From Myxococcales bacterium (GTDB lineage: Bacteria > Myxococcota_A > Polyangia > Polyangiales > Polyangiaceae): a stretch of DNA of 53,941 nt. The notes beneath the pieces are model-generated. The model was not told where the DNA came from and did not search any database. It was given only the letters and a program-made list of their open reading frames with translations. The translations under genes and the position numbers were made by a program. The DNA is taken from positions 11,568-65,508 of the forward strand of contig PMCK01000589.1 in assembly GCA_003154095.1 (NCBI GenBank), read 5' to 3'. Numbering within the stretch: the first letter of the stretch is position 1; each line of letters starts with the position of its first letter. Shown here piece after piece: positions 40,112 to 48,790 of the stretch.

Positions 40112-40125
40112 GTTCGTTTTGGTAC
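40112..40125. promoter_or_regulatory. VnfA-like UAS GTTC-GTTTTG-GTAC
   Basis: Recurrent motif in divergent intergenic region. Confidence 0.55.
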
Positions 40126-40179
40126 GATTGGCTTCATGGTATGGTTGTCGCTCATCCTTTATCGGAGGCTTTCGCGCCT

Positions 40180-40195
40180 TGGTGTGCGCTTTGCA
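40180..40195 (+). promoter_or_regulatory. sigma-54 promoter for the five-gene cluster (TGGTGT-GCGCT-TTGCA)
   Basis: GG-N10-GC with TTGCA; UAS sites 55-85 nt upstream. Confidence 0.7.
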
Positions 40196-40238
40196 AAGTG
40201 GCCATTGACCGCGCGTCGAGCGCGGGGCGGAGCGTCCG

Positions 40239-41309
40239 ATGAATTCAAGAATTTGCGAAACTCCTGGGGCGCAGAGCCGCAACACGTTGGAAACGTCCGC
40301 GAACGCAATGCCTTCGCTCGGACGGCTCGATTTTCTCGGACGCATGCCAGTGCCCGTGCGACGACTATTCAAGGCCGGACTTGATCGAGCGGTAGCGAAA
40401 GAAGCCGAACAACGGGCACCCCTTGAATGCTGTTTTCTGCGTGGTGGTGAATGGTATCAGCCGTTCGATGCCCTCGCTGTTGCCAGAAACGTGGACGACG
40501 TACCGGAGATGATCGTCACTACGCTGCAGGAGGATATTCTCTCGCCACGGCTATTGTCATTCTACAAGGCAGGCCCAAACTGCGCGGACTCCTCGAACTA
40601 TCACCCTGCATTTACATCGGGCGAGCTATTCGATCCAACGGGGACATTTCGAACGTTCGCCGCGGTTCCGTTCGTCTTCTTGATTGATGTCCAGCGGCTC
40701 GCGGGACGCCCAATGCCTAGAATATGGTCAGACTTGCTTCAGCCGCGTTGGCACCGAGAAATCGTATTCGGCGGTTGGCGACCCAACGAATCCGTTGCCT
40801 ACAAGGACTTCAATTCTTACCTGTTGCTCTCGATCCTCCAGGAGTTTGGGGTTTCTGGATTGTTGGCTTTTGCTTCCAACGTCCATCACTTACAACACAA
40901 CGTTCGCACGACGACACTCTTCGGCACTAATAGCCGGCATGCAGCAACCATTGCGGTTCTGCCCTGGCTCCACGCTGAAATGTGCCCCCGGCGCGATAAT
41001 ACGCGCGTCGTGTGGCCCGAGGATGGCGCACTCGCGATGCCTATTGGCTATCTCACGAAGGGGGAGCGACCCACGCGTGTAGCACCACTCATTGACTTTG
41101 TGAGGGGTCCCGAACTTGCTCGACTGTTAGGTCGCAATTGCTACCCAGCTGCAGGCGCCGACGTGCATAACCCATTGCCCGTCAATGCGTCGTTCAAGTG
41201 GCTTGGCTGGGAGTACATCTACACTCATGATTTAGCCGAGGAATCCATCCGTGCGGCTCGCCTGTTCTTCTCGGCCCTGAACCCATCGGAACTGCGAGCA
41301 TGCGCCTAG
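40239..41309 (+). CDS. substrate-binding-protein-fold protein without evident signal peptide
   Basis: PFVFLIDVQRLAGRPMPRIWSDLLQPRWHREIVFGGW...RVVWPEDGALAMPIGYLTKGERPTRVAPLIDFV...FKWLGWEYI; alternative starts 40308, 40344. Confidence 0.7.
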   Translation: MNSRICETPGAQSRNTLETSANAMPSLGRLDFLGRMPVPVRRLFKAGLDRAVAKEAEQRAPLECCFLRGGEWYQPFDALAVARNVDDVPEMIVTTLQEDILSPRLLSFYKAGPNCADSSNYHPAFTSGELFDPTGTFRTFAAVPFVFLIDVQRLAGRPMPRIWSDLLQPRWHREIVFGGWRPNESVAYKDFNSYLLLSILQEFGVSGLLAFASNVHHLQHNVRTTTLFGTNSRHAATIAVLPWLHAEMCPRRDNTRVVWPEDGALAMPIGYLTKGERPTRVAPLIDFVRGPELARLLGRNCYPAAGADVHNPLPVNASFKWLGWEYIYTHDLAEESIRAARLFFSALNPSELRACA

Positions 41310-42001
41310 TTACAGTTGCCGGTGGCCCATCGGTTGGCAAGACGTCGATCATCTTGCGCGCAAGTGAGTTACTGCACGAGCAGGGCCTGCGCGTCGGGGT
41401 CGTCAAATTCGATGCACTCTCAACGCGCGACGACCAACTCTACCGCGAAAAAGGGATTGACGTTACCGTCGGGTTATCGGGCTCGCTCTGCCCCGATCAT
41501 TACTTCGTATCGAACGTGCAGGATTGTCTCGAGTGGGGCAAACGGCAAGGTTTCGACCTTCTATTCACCGAGAGTGCAGGACTTTGCAGTCGATGCTCGC
41601 CGCATGTCAAAGGAGTGCTCGCCATTTGCATCGTGGACGCGTTGGCGGGCGTGCATACCCCCAAAAAGATAGGGCCAATGCTACGGCTTGCTGACATCGT
41701 GGTAATTACGAAAGGAGACGTCGTATCGCAAGTGGAGCGGGAGGTATTCGCTTACAACGTTCGCCTCGTTTGCCCCGGCGCACATTCGCTATTTTGCAAC
41801 GGTATCACTGGGCAAGGAGCAGCGCGGCTCGTGGATCGATTGTTGTGCGCTGGAGCAACGGAAAGCCTCGAAGGAAGCCACTTGCGCTTTCCAATGCCTG
41901 CGGCTGTCTGCCCGTATTGCGTTGGTGAAACCGTGATTGGTGAGACGCACCAGCGGGGCAATGTAAAGAAACTGCAATTTGCCGATGCCGAGGTCAAGTG
42001 A
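41300..42001 (+). CDS. P-loop GTPase, HypB/UreG/CobW-like, with CxxC motifs
   Basis: VAGGPSVGKTSII, ESAGLCSRCSPHVKG, ADIVVITKGDVV, VCPYCVGET. Confidence 0.75.
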   Translation: MRLVTVAGGPSVGKTSIILRASELLHEQGLRVGVVKFDALSTRDDQLYREKGIDVTVGLSGSLCPDHYFVSNVQDCLEWGKRQGFDLLFTESAGLCSRCSPHVKGVLAICIVDALAGVHTPKKIGPMLRLADIVVITKGDVVSQVEREVFAYNVRLVCPGAHSLFCNGITGQGAARLVDRLLCAGATESLEGSHLRFPMPAAVCPYCVGETVIGETHQRGNVKKLQFADAEVK

Positions 42002-43008
42002 GCGATCTGTCCGAGCTACCGATGAGCGCGCTTCTCGCGAAGCACCCGTGTGTCAGGGAATTCTTCCGATCGGTTGGCCTCAATGTATCTGAAACGAGAC
42101 GGACGTTTCGCGTGTGGCTGAGTCAACTGGCGGACGAAGCCGTGTTCGACGCCGGGATGGATCGTGAGCAAATTCTCTCGCACATCGAACGCCTAATCGT
42201 TGAGGTCGCAACCTTAGAAAGCACCCGTCTGTCGCCGATTCAGCGTCTAACGATTCGAGGAGGCCGCGACAAGGCGGGTCACGCCGAAAACGTGTGTATC
42301 GAAGCCGGCGCTGGCCAAGTCGTGTGCATTGTTGGCCCGACGGGTTCGGGGAAGAGTCGTTTGCTCGCCGATATTGAGTGTTTGGCCCAGGACGACACCC
42401 CCACGGGGCGTACAATCTTGCTGGACGGTGAGTTGCCTTCCAACGACACACGCTTCTGCCTGGATCAAAAGCCTGTCGCGCAGTTGTCGCAGAATATGAA
42501 CTTCGTTGTCGATCTGAGCGTGCAGGAGTTCATATCTATGCACGCCCAATGCCGCATGGTCGCTGACGTGGCGGCGCAAACCGCACACGTGATTGCGTGT
42601 GCCAATCGGCTCACGGGCGAGACATTCTCAGCCGATGTCTCCGTCACACAGCTTTCCGGCGGTCAGGCGCGCGCGCTGATGATTGCCGATGTGGCGCTTC
42701 TTTCGGCTTCCCCTATCGTGCTCATCGACGAAATCGAGAATGCTGGCGTCGACCGCAAGCAAGCCCTCGAACTCTTGATCACAGGCAACAAGATTGTATT
42801 TATATCGACCCATGATCCGTTGCTCGCATTGCGCGGACACCTGCGAATCGCCGTGCGCAACGGGGGGATCGCGGAAATATTGGTGACAACTGATGCTGAG
42901 CGTAAGAACCTCGAAGCCATCGAAGCCATCGATGTGACACTATCGAAGATTCGGGACCGACTGCGCCAGGGCCAGAGAATCGAGGAGCCCATCGAATGGC
43001 CACAATGA
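41998..43008 (+). CDS. soluble ABC-type ATPase with N-terminal ScdA/DUF1858-like domain
   Basis: GPTGSGKSR, LSGGQARALMIADVALLSASPIVLIDEIENAG; N-term MSALLAKHPCVREFFRSVGLNVSETRRTFRVWLSQL. Confidence 0.75.
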   Translation: MSDLSELPMSALLAKHPCVREFFRSVGLNVSETRRTFRVWLSQLADEAVFDAGMDREQILSHIERLIVEVATLESTRLSPIQRLTIRGGRDKAGHAENVCIEAGAGQVVCIVGPTGSGKSRLLADIECLAQDDTPTGRTILLDGELPSNDTRFCLDQKPVAQLSQNMNFVVDLSVQEFISMHAQCRMVADVAAQTAHVIACANRLTGETFSADVSVTQLSGGQARALMIADVALLSASPIVLIDEIENAGVDRKQALELLITGNKIVFISTHDPLLALRGHLRIAVRNGGIAEILVTTDAERKNLEAIEAIDVTLSKIRDRLRQGQRIEEPIEWPQ

Positions 43009-43580
43009 ATTTCTCGATTCCTCCCGCTTTGGAACTGTTGCTCAACCGACGCTCGGTTCGTGGCCTTGTTGCTCCAGGTCCCGATGACGCAGAGCTTGCT
43101 TTGATTCTCCAAGCTGTAACCCGCGTCCCCGACTTTCAACATTTGAGGCCGTATCGATTCTTGTTTGCTCGGGACGAAGGGCTGACTCGCCTCGGTGAGG
43201 CGATGCAACGCGCCGCTGTCCGTATGGGTAAGACCGGGGACGTTGTAGAGCGGGCACCTCGAATGCCACATCGGGCACCGCTCGTTGTCGTTGCTATATT
43301 TAGTCCAAAGCCGAGCCGCGTCGTCTCCGTCTTCGAACAACAACTATGTGCAGCTTGTGCCACGCTGACACTACAGTTGGCTGCCAATTCCCTAGGGTAT
43401 GGGAGTGTCTGGCGAACGGGCTGGCACGCTAGTGAGCCAACATTTCACGAAGAGCTTCGTCTGACGACGAATGAAACCATCGTCGGCTTCTTGTACTTGG
43501 GTACGACGCCAAAGGGCTGTGACGCGGGGCAATCGGTCACCATCGAAAACTCGCCATTGCCCGAAATTGCCTGGATCTAG
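42996..43580 (+). CDS. nitroreductase-family protein
   Basis: LLLNRRSVRGLVAPGPDDAELALILQAVTRVPDFQHLRPYRFLF...CATLTLQLAANSLGYGSVWRTGW...VGFLYLGT. Confidence 0.85.
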   Translation: MATMNFSIPPALELLLNRRSVRGLVAPGPDDAELALILQAVTRVPDFQHLRPYRFLFARDEGLTRLGEAMQRAAVRMGKTGDVVERAPRMPHRAPLVVVAIFSPKPSRVVSVFEQQLCAACATLTLQLAANSLGYGSVWRTGWHASEPTFHEELRLTTNETIVGFLYLGTTPKGCDAGQSVTIENSPLPEIAWI

Positions 43581-43587
43581 GTGAATT

Positions 43588-44733
43588 ATGAAATGGGGCA
43601 TCGAATTCGAGTACTTGCTCATCGACACGGCTCCGAGCACGTTCGGCCGAGTACGAGACTTCACCAATCTTGTGTTCGAGGACATGAGGCGCATCCTCGC
43701 CGAAAAGCCTGGGCGAAACGATCCGGCAATGGCAACCGGTGATCTCGGAATTCGAACCGGGTACTGGTATCTCGAGGGGGACGAGCGGTTCGATGACAGT
43801 GGTCAATTTCGTACCTTCAAGGTCAAGGGCGTGGAAGTTCGTACGCCACCCCGAAGCACGGTGGGCGACGCGTGTAAGGCACTGCTCGCGATCGAACAGG
43901 AACTCGCTGAGAGTTTGGCCATGCATGACCTGGGTCTCGCTATCGTTGGCTTCAATCCGATCCAATGCAGTTATGACTTCGACCCGCCACTGAATGCTTG
44001 GGAAAGGGACCTGCGTCAAGCAGACCGGGGCTATGATGGTTCCCTAGTTTCTACCCTGAGTTATGGGCCCGACATCAATCTTTCGAGTGACTCGTGGTCG
44101 ATGCAGCAGCTCCTCGACAACGCTCGCAAGGTCAACTGGTACGCTCCGTACATCGTTCCCTTCAGCTTCAGCAGCCCATTTTTCGGGAATGCACCGTGGA
44201 ATGGCTGGTCCGTTCGCACGCACAAGCGGGCGCCGTTGCGACCTGCCGTTAGGTACTTCTGCGATCCCACCGAGTATGAGGCACTATCGCAAACCTCGAG
44301 TCTCGTGCACCCTGCGCGGCTGGCGAGTGAAGTTGGCCGACTCGAGTTCAAAGCGTTCGACGCCATCACCTGCGTCGAACGCTTGCGTGCGTGTTGTCAT
44401 CTCTTGCACGGCCTTTGTCTCGACCGCGAGCTAGAAGAGCGGAGCGAAACCGCGGATCTCATACTCTACGAGCGAGCATGCCGCCGGGCATTCGATGACC
44501 CGCTAATCTTTGAAGGTGCCAAACGGGTCATTGCGGCAGCAAGCAGGGCCCTGTTGCGTGAGGGGCACCGTGAGGCCTGCGAGTCGCTGGGACTCCTGGA
44601 ATCTTCGCTATGGCGGAAACGAACTCCCGCACATGGAATGCTGGCGGCATTCAAAGAAACCGGTCTCACTTACACGCCAGGTGGATTGCGCCTTCGACCT
44701 GCACTCATTCGGTGTTTGTCTAAGGGCGCGTGA
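43588..44733 (+). CDS. glutamate-cysteine ligase family 2 (GCS2)-like enzyme
   Basis: MKWGIEFEYLLID..., KGVEVRTPPRSTVGDACKALL, RLEFKAFDAITCVERLRACCHLLHGLC. Confidence 0.75.
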   Translation: MKWGIEFEYLLIDTAPSTFGRVRDFTNLVFEDMRRILAEKPGRNDPAMATGDLGIRTGYWYLEGDERFDDSGQFRTFKVKGVEVRTPPRSTVGDACKALLAIEQELAESLAMHDLGLAIVGFNPIQCSYDFDPPLNAWERDLRQADRGYDGSLVSTLSYGPDINLSSDSWSMQQLLDNARKVNWYAPYIVPFSFSSPFFGNAPWNGWSVRTHKRAPLRPAVRYFCDPTEYEALSQTSSLVHPARLASEVGRLEFKAFDAITCVERLRACCHLLHGLCLDRELEERSETADLILYERACRRAFDDPLIFEGAKRVIAAASRALLREGHREACESLGLLESSLWRKRTPAHGMLAAFKETGLTYTPGGLRLRPALIRCLSKGA

Positions 44734-44830
44734 AGCTCACACCTTCTCCGTCTGGGCCATTGCATCCGTCGCCTTCGCGTTGCCCGCTACGTAGGACGCA
44801 TGTTGCCCATTGGGGCTGCAATGCGAGACT

Positions 44831-45832
44831 TCATTTGGCATTGGCGGCACGTGGCAACGGTTCACTTCGCGCCGCGAGACACTCGACGAGTGCCGGCACC
44901 GCCTCGAACATATCCGCGATGAGACCGTAATCAGCCCAGCGAAAGATCGGTGCTTCGGGGTTCTTGTTGATTGCGATGATGACCTTTGCACCTTTGATTC
45001 CGGCCATGTGCTGCACGGATCCGGAAATTCCTATGGCCAGGTACAACTGCGGCGTGACGACCTTTCCGGTTTGTCCAATTTGGCAGTCGAACGAAGCGAA
45101 ACCTGCAATGCATGCGGCTCGTGTGGCGCCAATGACCGCTCCCAATTCGTTAGCAAGCGGCTGAAGGACTTGGAAGAACTTCCCCTTAAGGTATCTGCCT
45201 CCGGAGACGATGACCTGAGCTTCCGTCAATCGTGGCGATTCGGTGTCAGCTTCCGTCAATTCGACAAGTTCGATGGAATTCGCGGCAATGCTCATGGGAC
45301 TGATCGAACAGAATTCGATGGGCGATTCACCGGTGACAATTGCGGCGGGCGCGAAATGGCTTGCACGAACCGTGACGAGTTGTATCGGCGTTTCGATACG
45401 AAGCCAACCCGTTACGTTGCCGGCATACAGTGAACGTCGAAATGCGAGTGTGCCCTCGTGCTCGCAGACGCCCGAACATTCCGCGACATACCCGGCATCA
45501 AGCAACCCGGCTAGCCTCGGCAGCAATTCGAGCCCGAGGCGGTCCGCAGCCGCTGCCACGAGCGTGTAGTCTCTGGCAATCGGAGCGACACTATCAACCA
45601 ATGTCTCTGGCACGTTGAGATCAAACGAATCGCCTTCGAGTACGAGCACCCGTCGAGCTCCGTAACGGGCGAGCAATCCGGCAGCAATTTGACCCTCCCT
45701 TCGGGCAATGACAAGGACGTCGTACGAACCCTGGAGATACGAAGCGGCAGTGCGAACCATAGCGATGCTTGGCCCCACTGAGTGGCCACCAGTGCAAGTT
45801 GCCGCGTCGACTATCAGAAGTGCCTCTGGCAT
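44831..45832 (-). CDS. fixB: electron transfer flavoprotein alpha subunit (FixB/EtfA)
   Basis: C-terminal LYLAIGISGSVQHMAGIKGAKVIIAINKNPEAPIFRWADYGLIADMFEAVPAL. Confidence 0.9.
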   Translation of the reverse strand: MPEALLIVDAATCTGGHSVGPSIAMVRTAASYLQGSYDVLVIARREGQIAAGLLARYGARRVLVLEGDSFDLNVPETLVDSVAPIARDYTLVAAAADRLGLELLPRLAGLLDAGYVAECSGVCEHEGTLAFRRSLYAGNVTGWLRIETPIQLVTVRASHFAPAAIVTGESPIEFCSISPMSIAANSIELVELTEADTESPRLTEAQVIVSGGRYLKGKFFQVLQPLANELGAVIGATRAACIAGFASFDCQIGQTGKVVTPQLYLAIGISGSVQHMAGIKGAKVIIAINKNPEAPIFRWADYGLIADMFEAVPALVECLAARSEPLPRAANAK

Positions 45833-45842
45833 AGCTGAGATC

Positions 45843-46664
45843 TCACAATCTTGCTGAGTGCTTCGTGAGTACGTCTGCGAGCTCCGCGACGTCCTTTAGC
45901 ATCGTTACATTGGCTCGAGCGGGTAGGCCCTCGAACTTGAAATATCGCGTCGACCGTTGTATTCCCGGCAAGAGAGTTTCGAGGGCGATGCGTTCGAGCG
46001 GCTTTTTTCGTGCCTGCATGGTGGCGGGCAATGCCGCAAAACGGATGCCATCGTAGTACTCGAAGTCATATGCGGTAAGGCTCGAGAGCGCGCCATCCGG
46101 TGCCATCACGCGCAAGTCCACGCTGACGACCGCGGGCAGCCGCACCCGCAATAGGCAGCTCGCTCCGTCTGCCTGGCGCCGCACGAGGAGCGCGCCGTCA
46201 TGTTCGATGATGCTCGTTGCCGCTGACACCATCGGGGTGTTTAGCATTGTTGCCAACATGGGGCCTACGGTTGCCCCCTCACCATCGACGGTCTTTCTTC
46301 CAAGCAATATGAGGTCGGGTTTCTCCCGGCGGGTAATCTCCCGAAGCGCCTGCGCAACAATTCGCGCATCGAGCAACTCATCGGAAGCTTCGATATGAAT
46401 CGCCCGGTTCGCGCCACAAGCTAACGCCGTTCTCAGTATCGCTTCGGATTGAGGCGGCCCCAAAGTGACGACGACGACTTCACCCTGGCGCACCTTTGGG
46501 GTCACCCCATTCTCCGTTAGCCGGAGCGCGGCTTCGACCGCCGCCTCGTCGAAGGGGTTGATCTTGAACTCGAGGCCATCAGTAACGACTTGATTACCCT
46601 GCGCCTTGACGTCGCTTGCACTATGGGGGTCAGAGACACGTTTGATCGGGACGAGTATTTTCAC
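45843..46664 (-). CDS. fixA: electron transfer flavoprotein beta subunit (FixA/EtfB)
   Basis: VKILVPIKRVSDPHS...FKINPFDEAAVEAALRL...DLILLGRKTVDGEGATVGPMLATML; GTG 46664 preceded by AGAGGT; alternative ATG 46682. Confidence 0.9.
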   Translation of the reverse strand: MKILVPIKRVSDPHSASDVKAQGNQVVTDGLEFKINPFDEAAVEAALRLTENGVTPKVRQGEVVVVTLGPPQSEAILRTALACGANRAIHIEASDELLDARIVAQALREITRREKPDLILLGRKTVDGEGATVGPMLATMLNTPMVSAATSIIEHDGALLVRRQADGASCLLRVRLPAVVSVDLRVMAPDGALSSLTAYDFEYYDGIRFAALPATMQARKKPLERIALETLLPGIQRSTRYFKFEGLPARANVTMLKDVAELADVLTKHSARL

Positions 46665-46692
46665 GGCACCTCTTGTACTCATCAGGTCATTA

Positions 46693-46708
46693 CGCACGGA
46701 TCATGCCA
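46693..46708 (-). promoter_or_regulatory. sigma-54 promoter for fixAB (TGGCAT-GATCC-GTGCG)
   Basis: GG-N10-GC spacing on minus strand just upstream of fixA. Confidence 0.5.
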
Positions 46709-46773
46709 GCGGCTCTGCTTCGGGCCCAACTCGGACTAACGCCACCGCTCGGTTTTTAAACCTCGTGTTTTGC

Positions 46774-46787
46774 GTTCTGAAATGTAC
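46774..46787. promoter_or_regulatory. VnfA-like UAS GTTC-TGAAAT-GTAC
   Basis: Recurrent motif, intergenic upstream of fixA. Confidence 0.55.
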
Positions 46788-46802
46788 AAAACGGGGCTTC
46801 CT

Positions 46803-46816
46803 GTTCCCATGGGTAC
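46803..46816. promoter_or_regulatory. VnfA-like UAS GTTC-CCATGG-GTAC
   Basis: Second copy 29 nt from the first. Confidence 0.55.
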
Positions 46817-46820
46817 AACT

Positions 46821-47693
46821 TCAGCGGCTCTTGACTTCCGGAACACAGGTCTGCATGGGCCCCTCATCGGTTTCAACGGTGACAATCCGAACCGGAATGC
46901 CGTACACAGCGGATAGCCGCTCTTCGGTGACCATGTCCGCGACATTACCAACGTTGAACTGGCCCTTCCTGTCGAGAAATCCAGCAGTGGTTCCACAGGC
47001 AAAAGCATGGCCCGGAGAGTGGGAATTCATGATGATTCCAAGTCCGGACCTGGACAGTGCATCCAGGTGCCGCAAGACCCGCACTTGATTGGCAAAGTCG
47101 AGGTTGGCCGTGGGCTCGTCGAGCAAAAGAAACGGCGACTGTTGCACTAGCGCTCGCGCGATGAGCATCAGGCGCTGCTCTCCACCGCTCATCTCTGCAC
47201 TGGATACGTTTGCCAAGTGCGATATTCCGAGCCTTTCTAGTGCTGCATCGGCCATCGCCAGATCGCTATTCGATGGCAAGGCGAACGCAGGCAAGAAGGG
47301 CGCACGACCCATTGCCACAATGTCGCGAACACGAAAGCCAAAGCCGAAGCGCTGTGACTGTGGCACGTAGCCAAGCAGGCGGGCGCGTTGCTTTGGGGTG
47401 CAATGCAGAAGGTCGACATCACCGAGTTCAACCGTGCCGGAGAGTGCCGGAATCAGACCGAGCAAGGTTCGAAGTAGCGTCGTCTTGCCAGCACCATTGG
47501 GCCCCAAAATGACGAGAGACTGCCCCGTCCTAAGCTCAAAAGTCACTTGGTCGGCGATGGTTCTTCTATCATTCGCTCTTGCCGAGAACCAGCCGCGTTT
47601 CTCGGCGACAAACCCGATGCAAAGCCCAGTAGCTCTCATTGCATTGCTTTTCGATTTGCCGGCCCGCTCGGTGGCTCCTGGCGCGAGTTTCAT
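46821..47693 (-). CDS. FecE/BtuD-type ABC transporter ATPase
   Basis: GPNGAGKTTLL, RLLGYVPQSQRFGFGFRVRDIVAMGR, MSGGEQRLMLIARALVQQSPFLLLDEPTANLD; likely start overlaps permease stop. Confidence 0.85.
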   Translation of the reverse strand: MKLAPGATERAGKSKSNAMRATGLCIGFVAEKRGWFSARANDRRTIADQVTFELRTGQSLVILGPNGAGKTTLLRTLLGLIPALSGTVELGDVDLLHCTPKQRARLLGYVPQSQRFGFGFRVRDIVAMGRAPFLPAFALPSNSDLAMADAALERLGISHLANVSSAEMSGGEQRLMLIARALVQQSPFLLLDEPTANLDFANQVRVLRHLDALSRSGLGIIMNSHSPGHAFACGTTAGFLDRKGQFNVGNVADMVTEERLSAVYGIPVRIVTVETDEGPMQTCVPEVKSR

Positions 47694-48757
47694 AGCTCCA
47701 CCCGTTGGCGGCGAAGCATCATGAGCAAGAACGGTGCCCCGAGTAACGAGAACAAGATTCCGATTGGAATTTCCGTCGCCCATAGCGAGCGTGCCGCAGT
47801 GTCAACGGCCAGCACGAACAACGCGCCAAGAACCATTGATGCTGGCAGCAATCGATCGAAACGCGGCCCCACCATGGCGCGTGCCATGTTCGGAACGAGC
47901 AGCCCGACCCAGCCAATCATACCGCAGATAGCCACGGACGAAGCGGTGAGAAGTGTGGCACAGGCAACGATGACCGGCTGAATTCGTGACATCGAGACAC
48001 CAAGGGCTAGCGCATGATCTTCGCCAAGTGCCACGATGTTCAATCGCCAGCGGATGAGCAATAGGGGAACGGCCCCTATGAGGGTCGTTACGAATATGGC
48101 GGCAAGGTCTCTGTGGGTAGCGTTCGTGAGCCCACCCATCAACCAGAACGTGATTGCTGGAAGCTTATTGGCTGGATTGGCCATCAACTTCGTAATCGAG
48201 GTAAATGCGGTAAACAGTGCTGTCACGGCAACGCCCGACAACAATAGCGGCAATGTTCCTCGCCCAAGCGAGCGACTCACCGCATACGCCAACGAAACCG
48301 CGAGAATCCCGAACGCAAACGCCGTTACTTGGGTTGCCAGTGTTCCTAGCGAATAGAGAATCGCCAGTGACGCTCCAAAGCCTGCCCCGGATGACGCTCC
48401 GAGTAAATCCGGCGAAACGATCGCGTTACGAAACAGGCCCTGAAACGCAGCTCCAGCGAGCGACAGCGACGCCCCAATCAGCACCGCAATCAAGATTCTC
48501 GGTAACCGCACGTAGAGCAGTATCGTTTCTGTTTGGGCGGACGCGCCGCGCAATGCAAATCCGAGGCAACCCCGTGCCCATCGAAGTGTCTCGAACCAAG
48601 CGATTGGGAAGCGCCCGACCTGCAGCGCGACGAGCATGCCAAGAAAAAGCGCCCCAATAAGCCACATCAGGGCCCGACCCGACTCGTCGGGGGCAGCCTT
48701 TTCTTGGAGGCGAGGCGACGCGGACAAGTCAGATCGAACACTGCTGCTAGTCACCAT
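47690..48757 (-). CDS. FecCD/BtuC-family ABC transporter permease
   Basis: LRLPRILIAVLIGASLSLAGAAFQGLFRNAIVSPDLLGASSGAGFGASLAI-type FecCD pattern; GMIGWVGLLVPNMAR. Confidence 0.9.
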   Translation of the reverse strand: MVTSSSVRSDLSASPRLQEKAAPDESGRALMWLIGALFLGMLVALQVGRFPIAWFETLRWARGCLGFALRGASAQTETILLYVRLPRILIAVLIGASLSLAGAAFQGLFRNAIVSPDLLGASSGAGFGASLAILYSLGTLATQVTAFAFGILAVSLAYAVSRSLGRGTLPLLLSGVAVTALFTAFTSITKLMANPANKLPAITFWLMGGLTNATHRDLAAIFVTTLIGAVPLLLIRWRLNIVALGEDHALALGVSMSRIQPVIVACATLLTASSVAICGMIGWVGLLVPNMARAMVGPRFDRLLPASMVLGALFVLAVDTAARSLWATEIPIGILFSLLGAPFLLMMLRRQRVEL

Positions 48758-48790
48758 CGGGGTGTGCCTTGCGACGCTGGTAAAGACCCA

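Noticed and set aside
43641-43654. GTTC-GGCCGA-GTAC inside the GCS2-like gene
   Set aside because: Lies in coding sequence with no promoter context; treated as a chance match and as a reminder that the motif alone is not specific.
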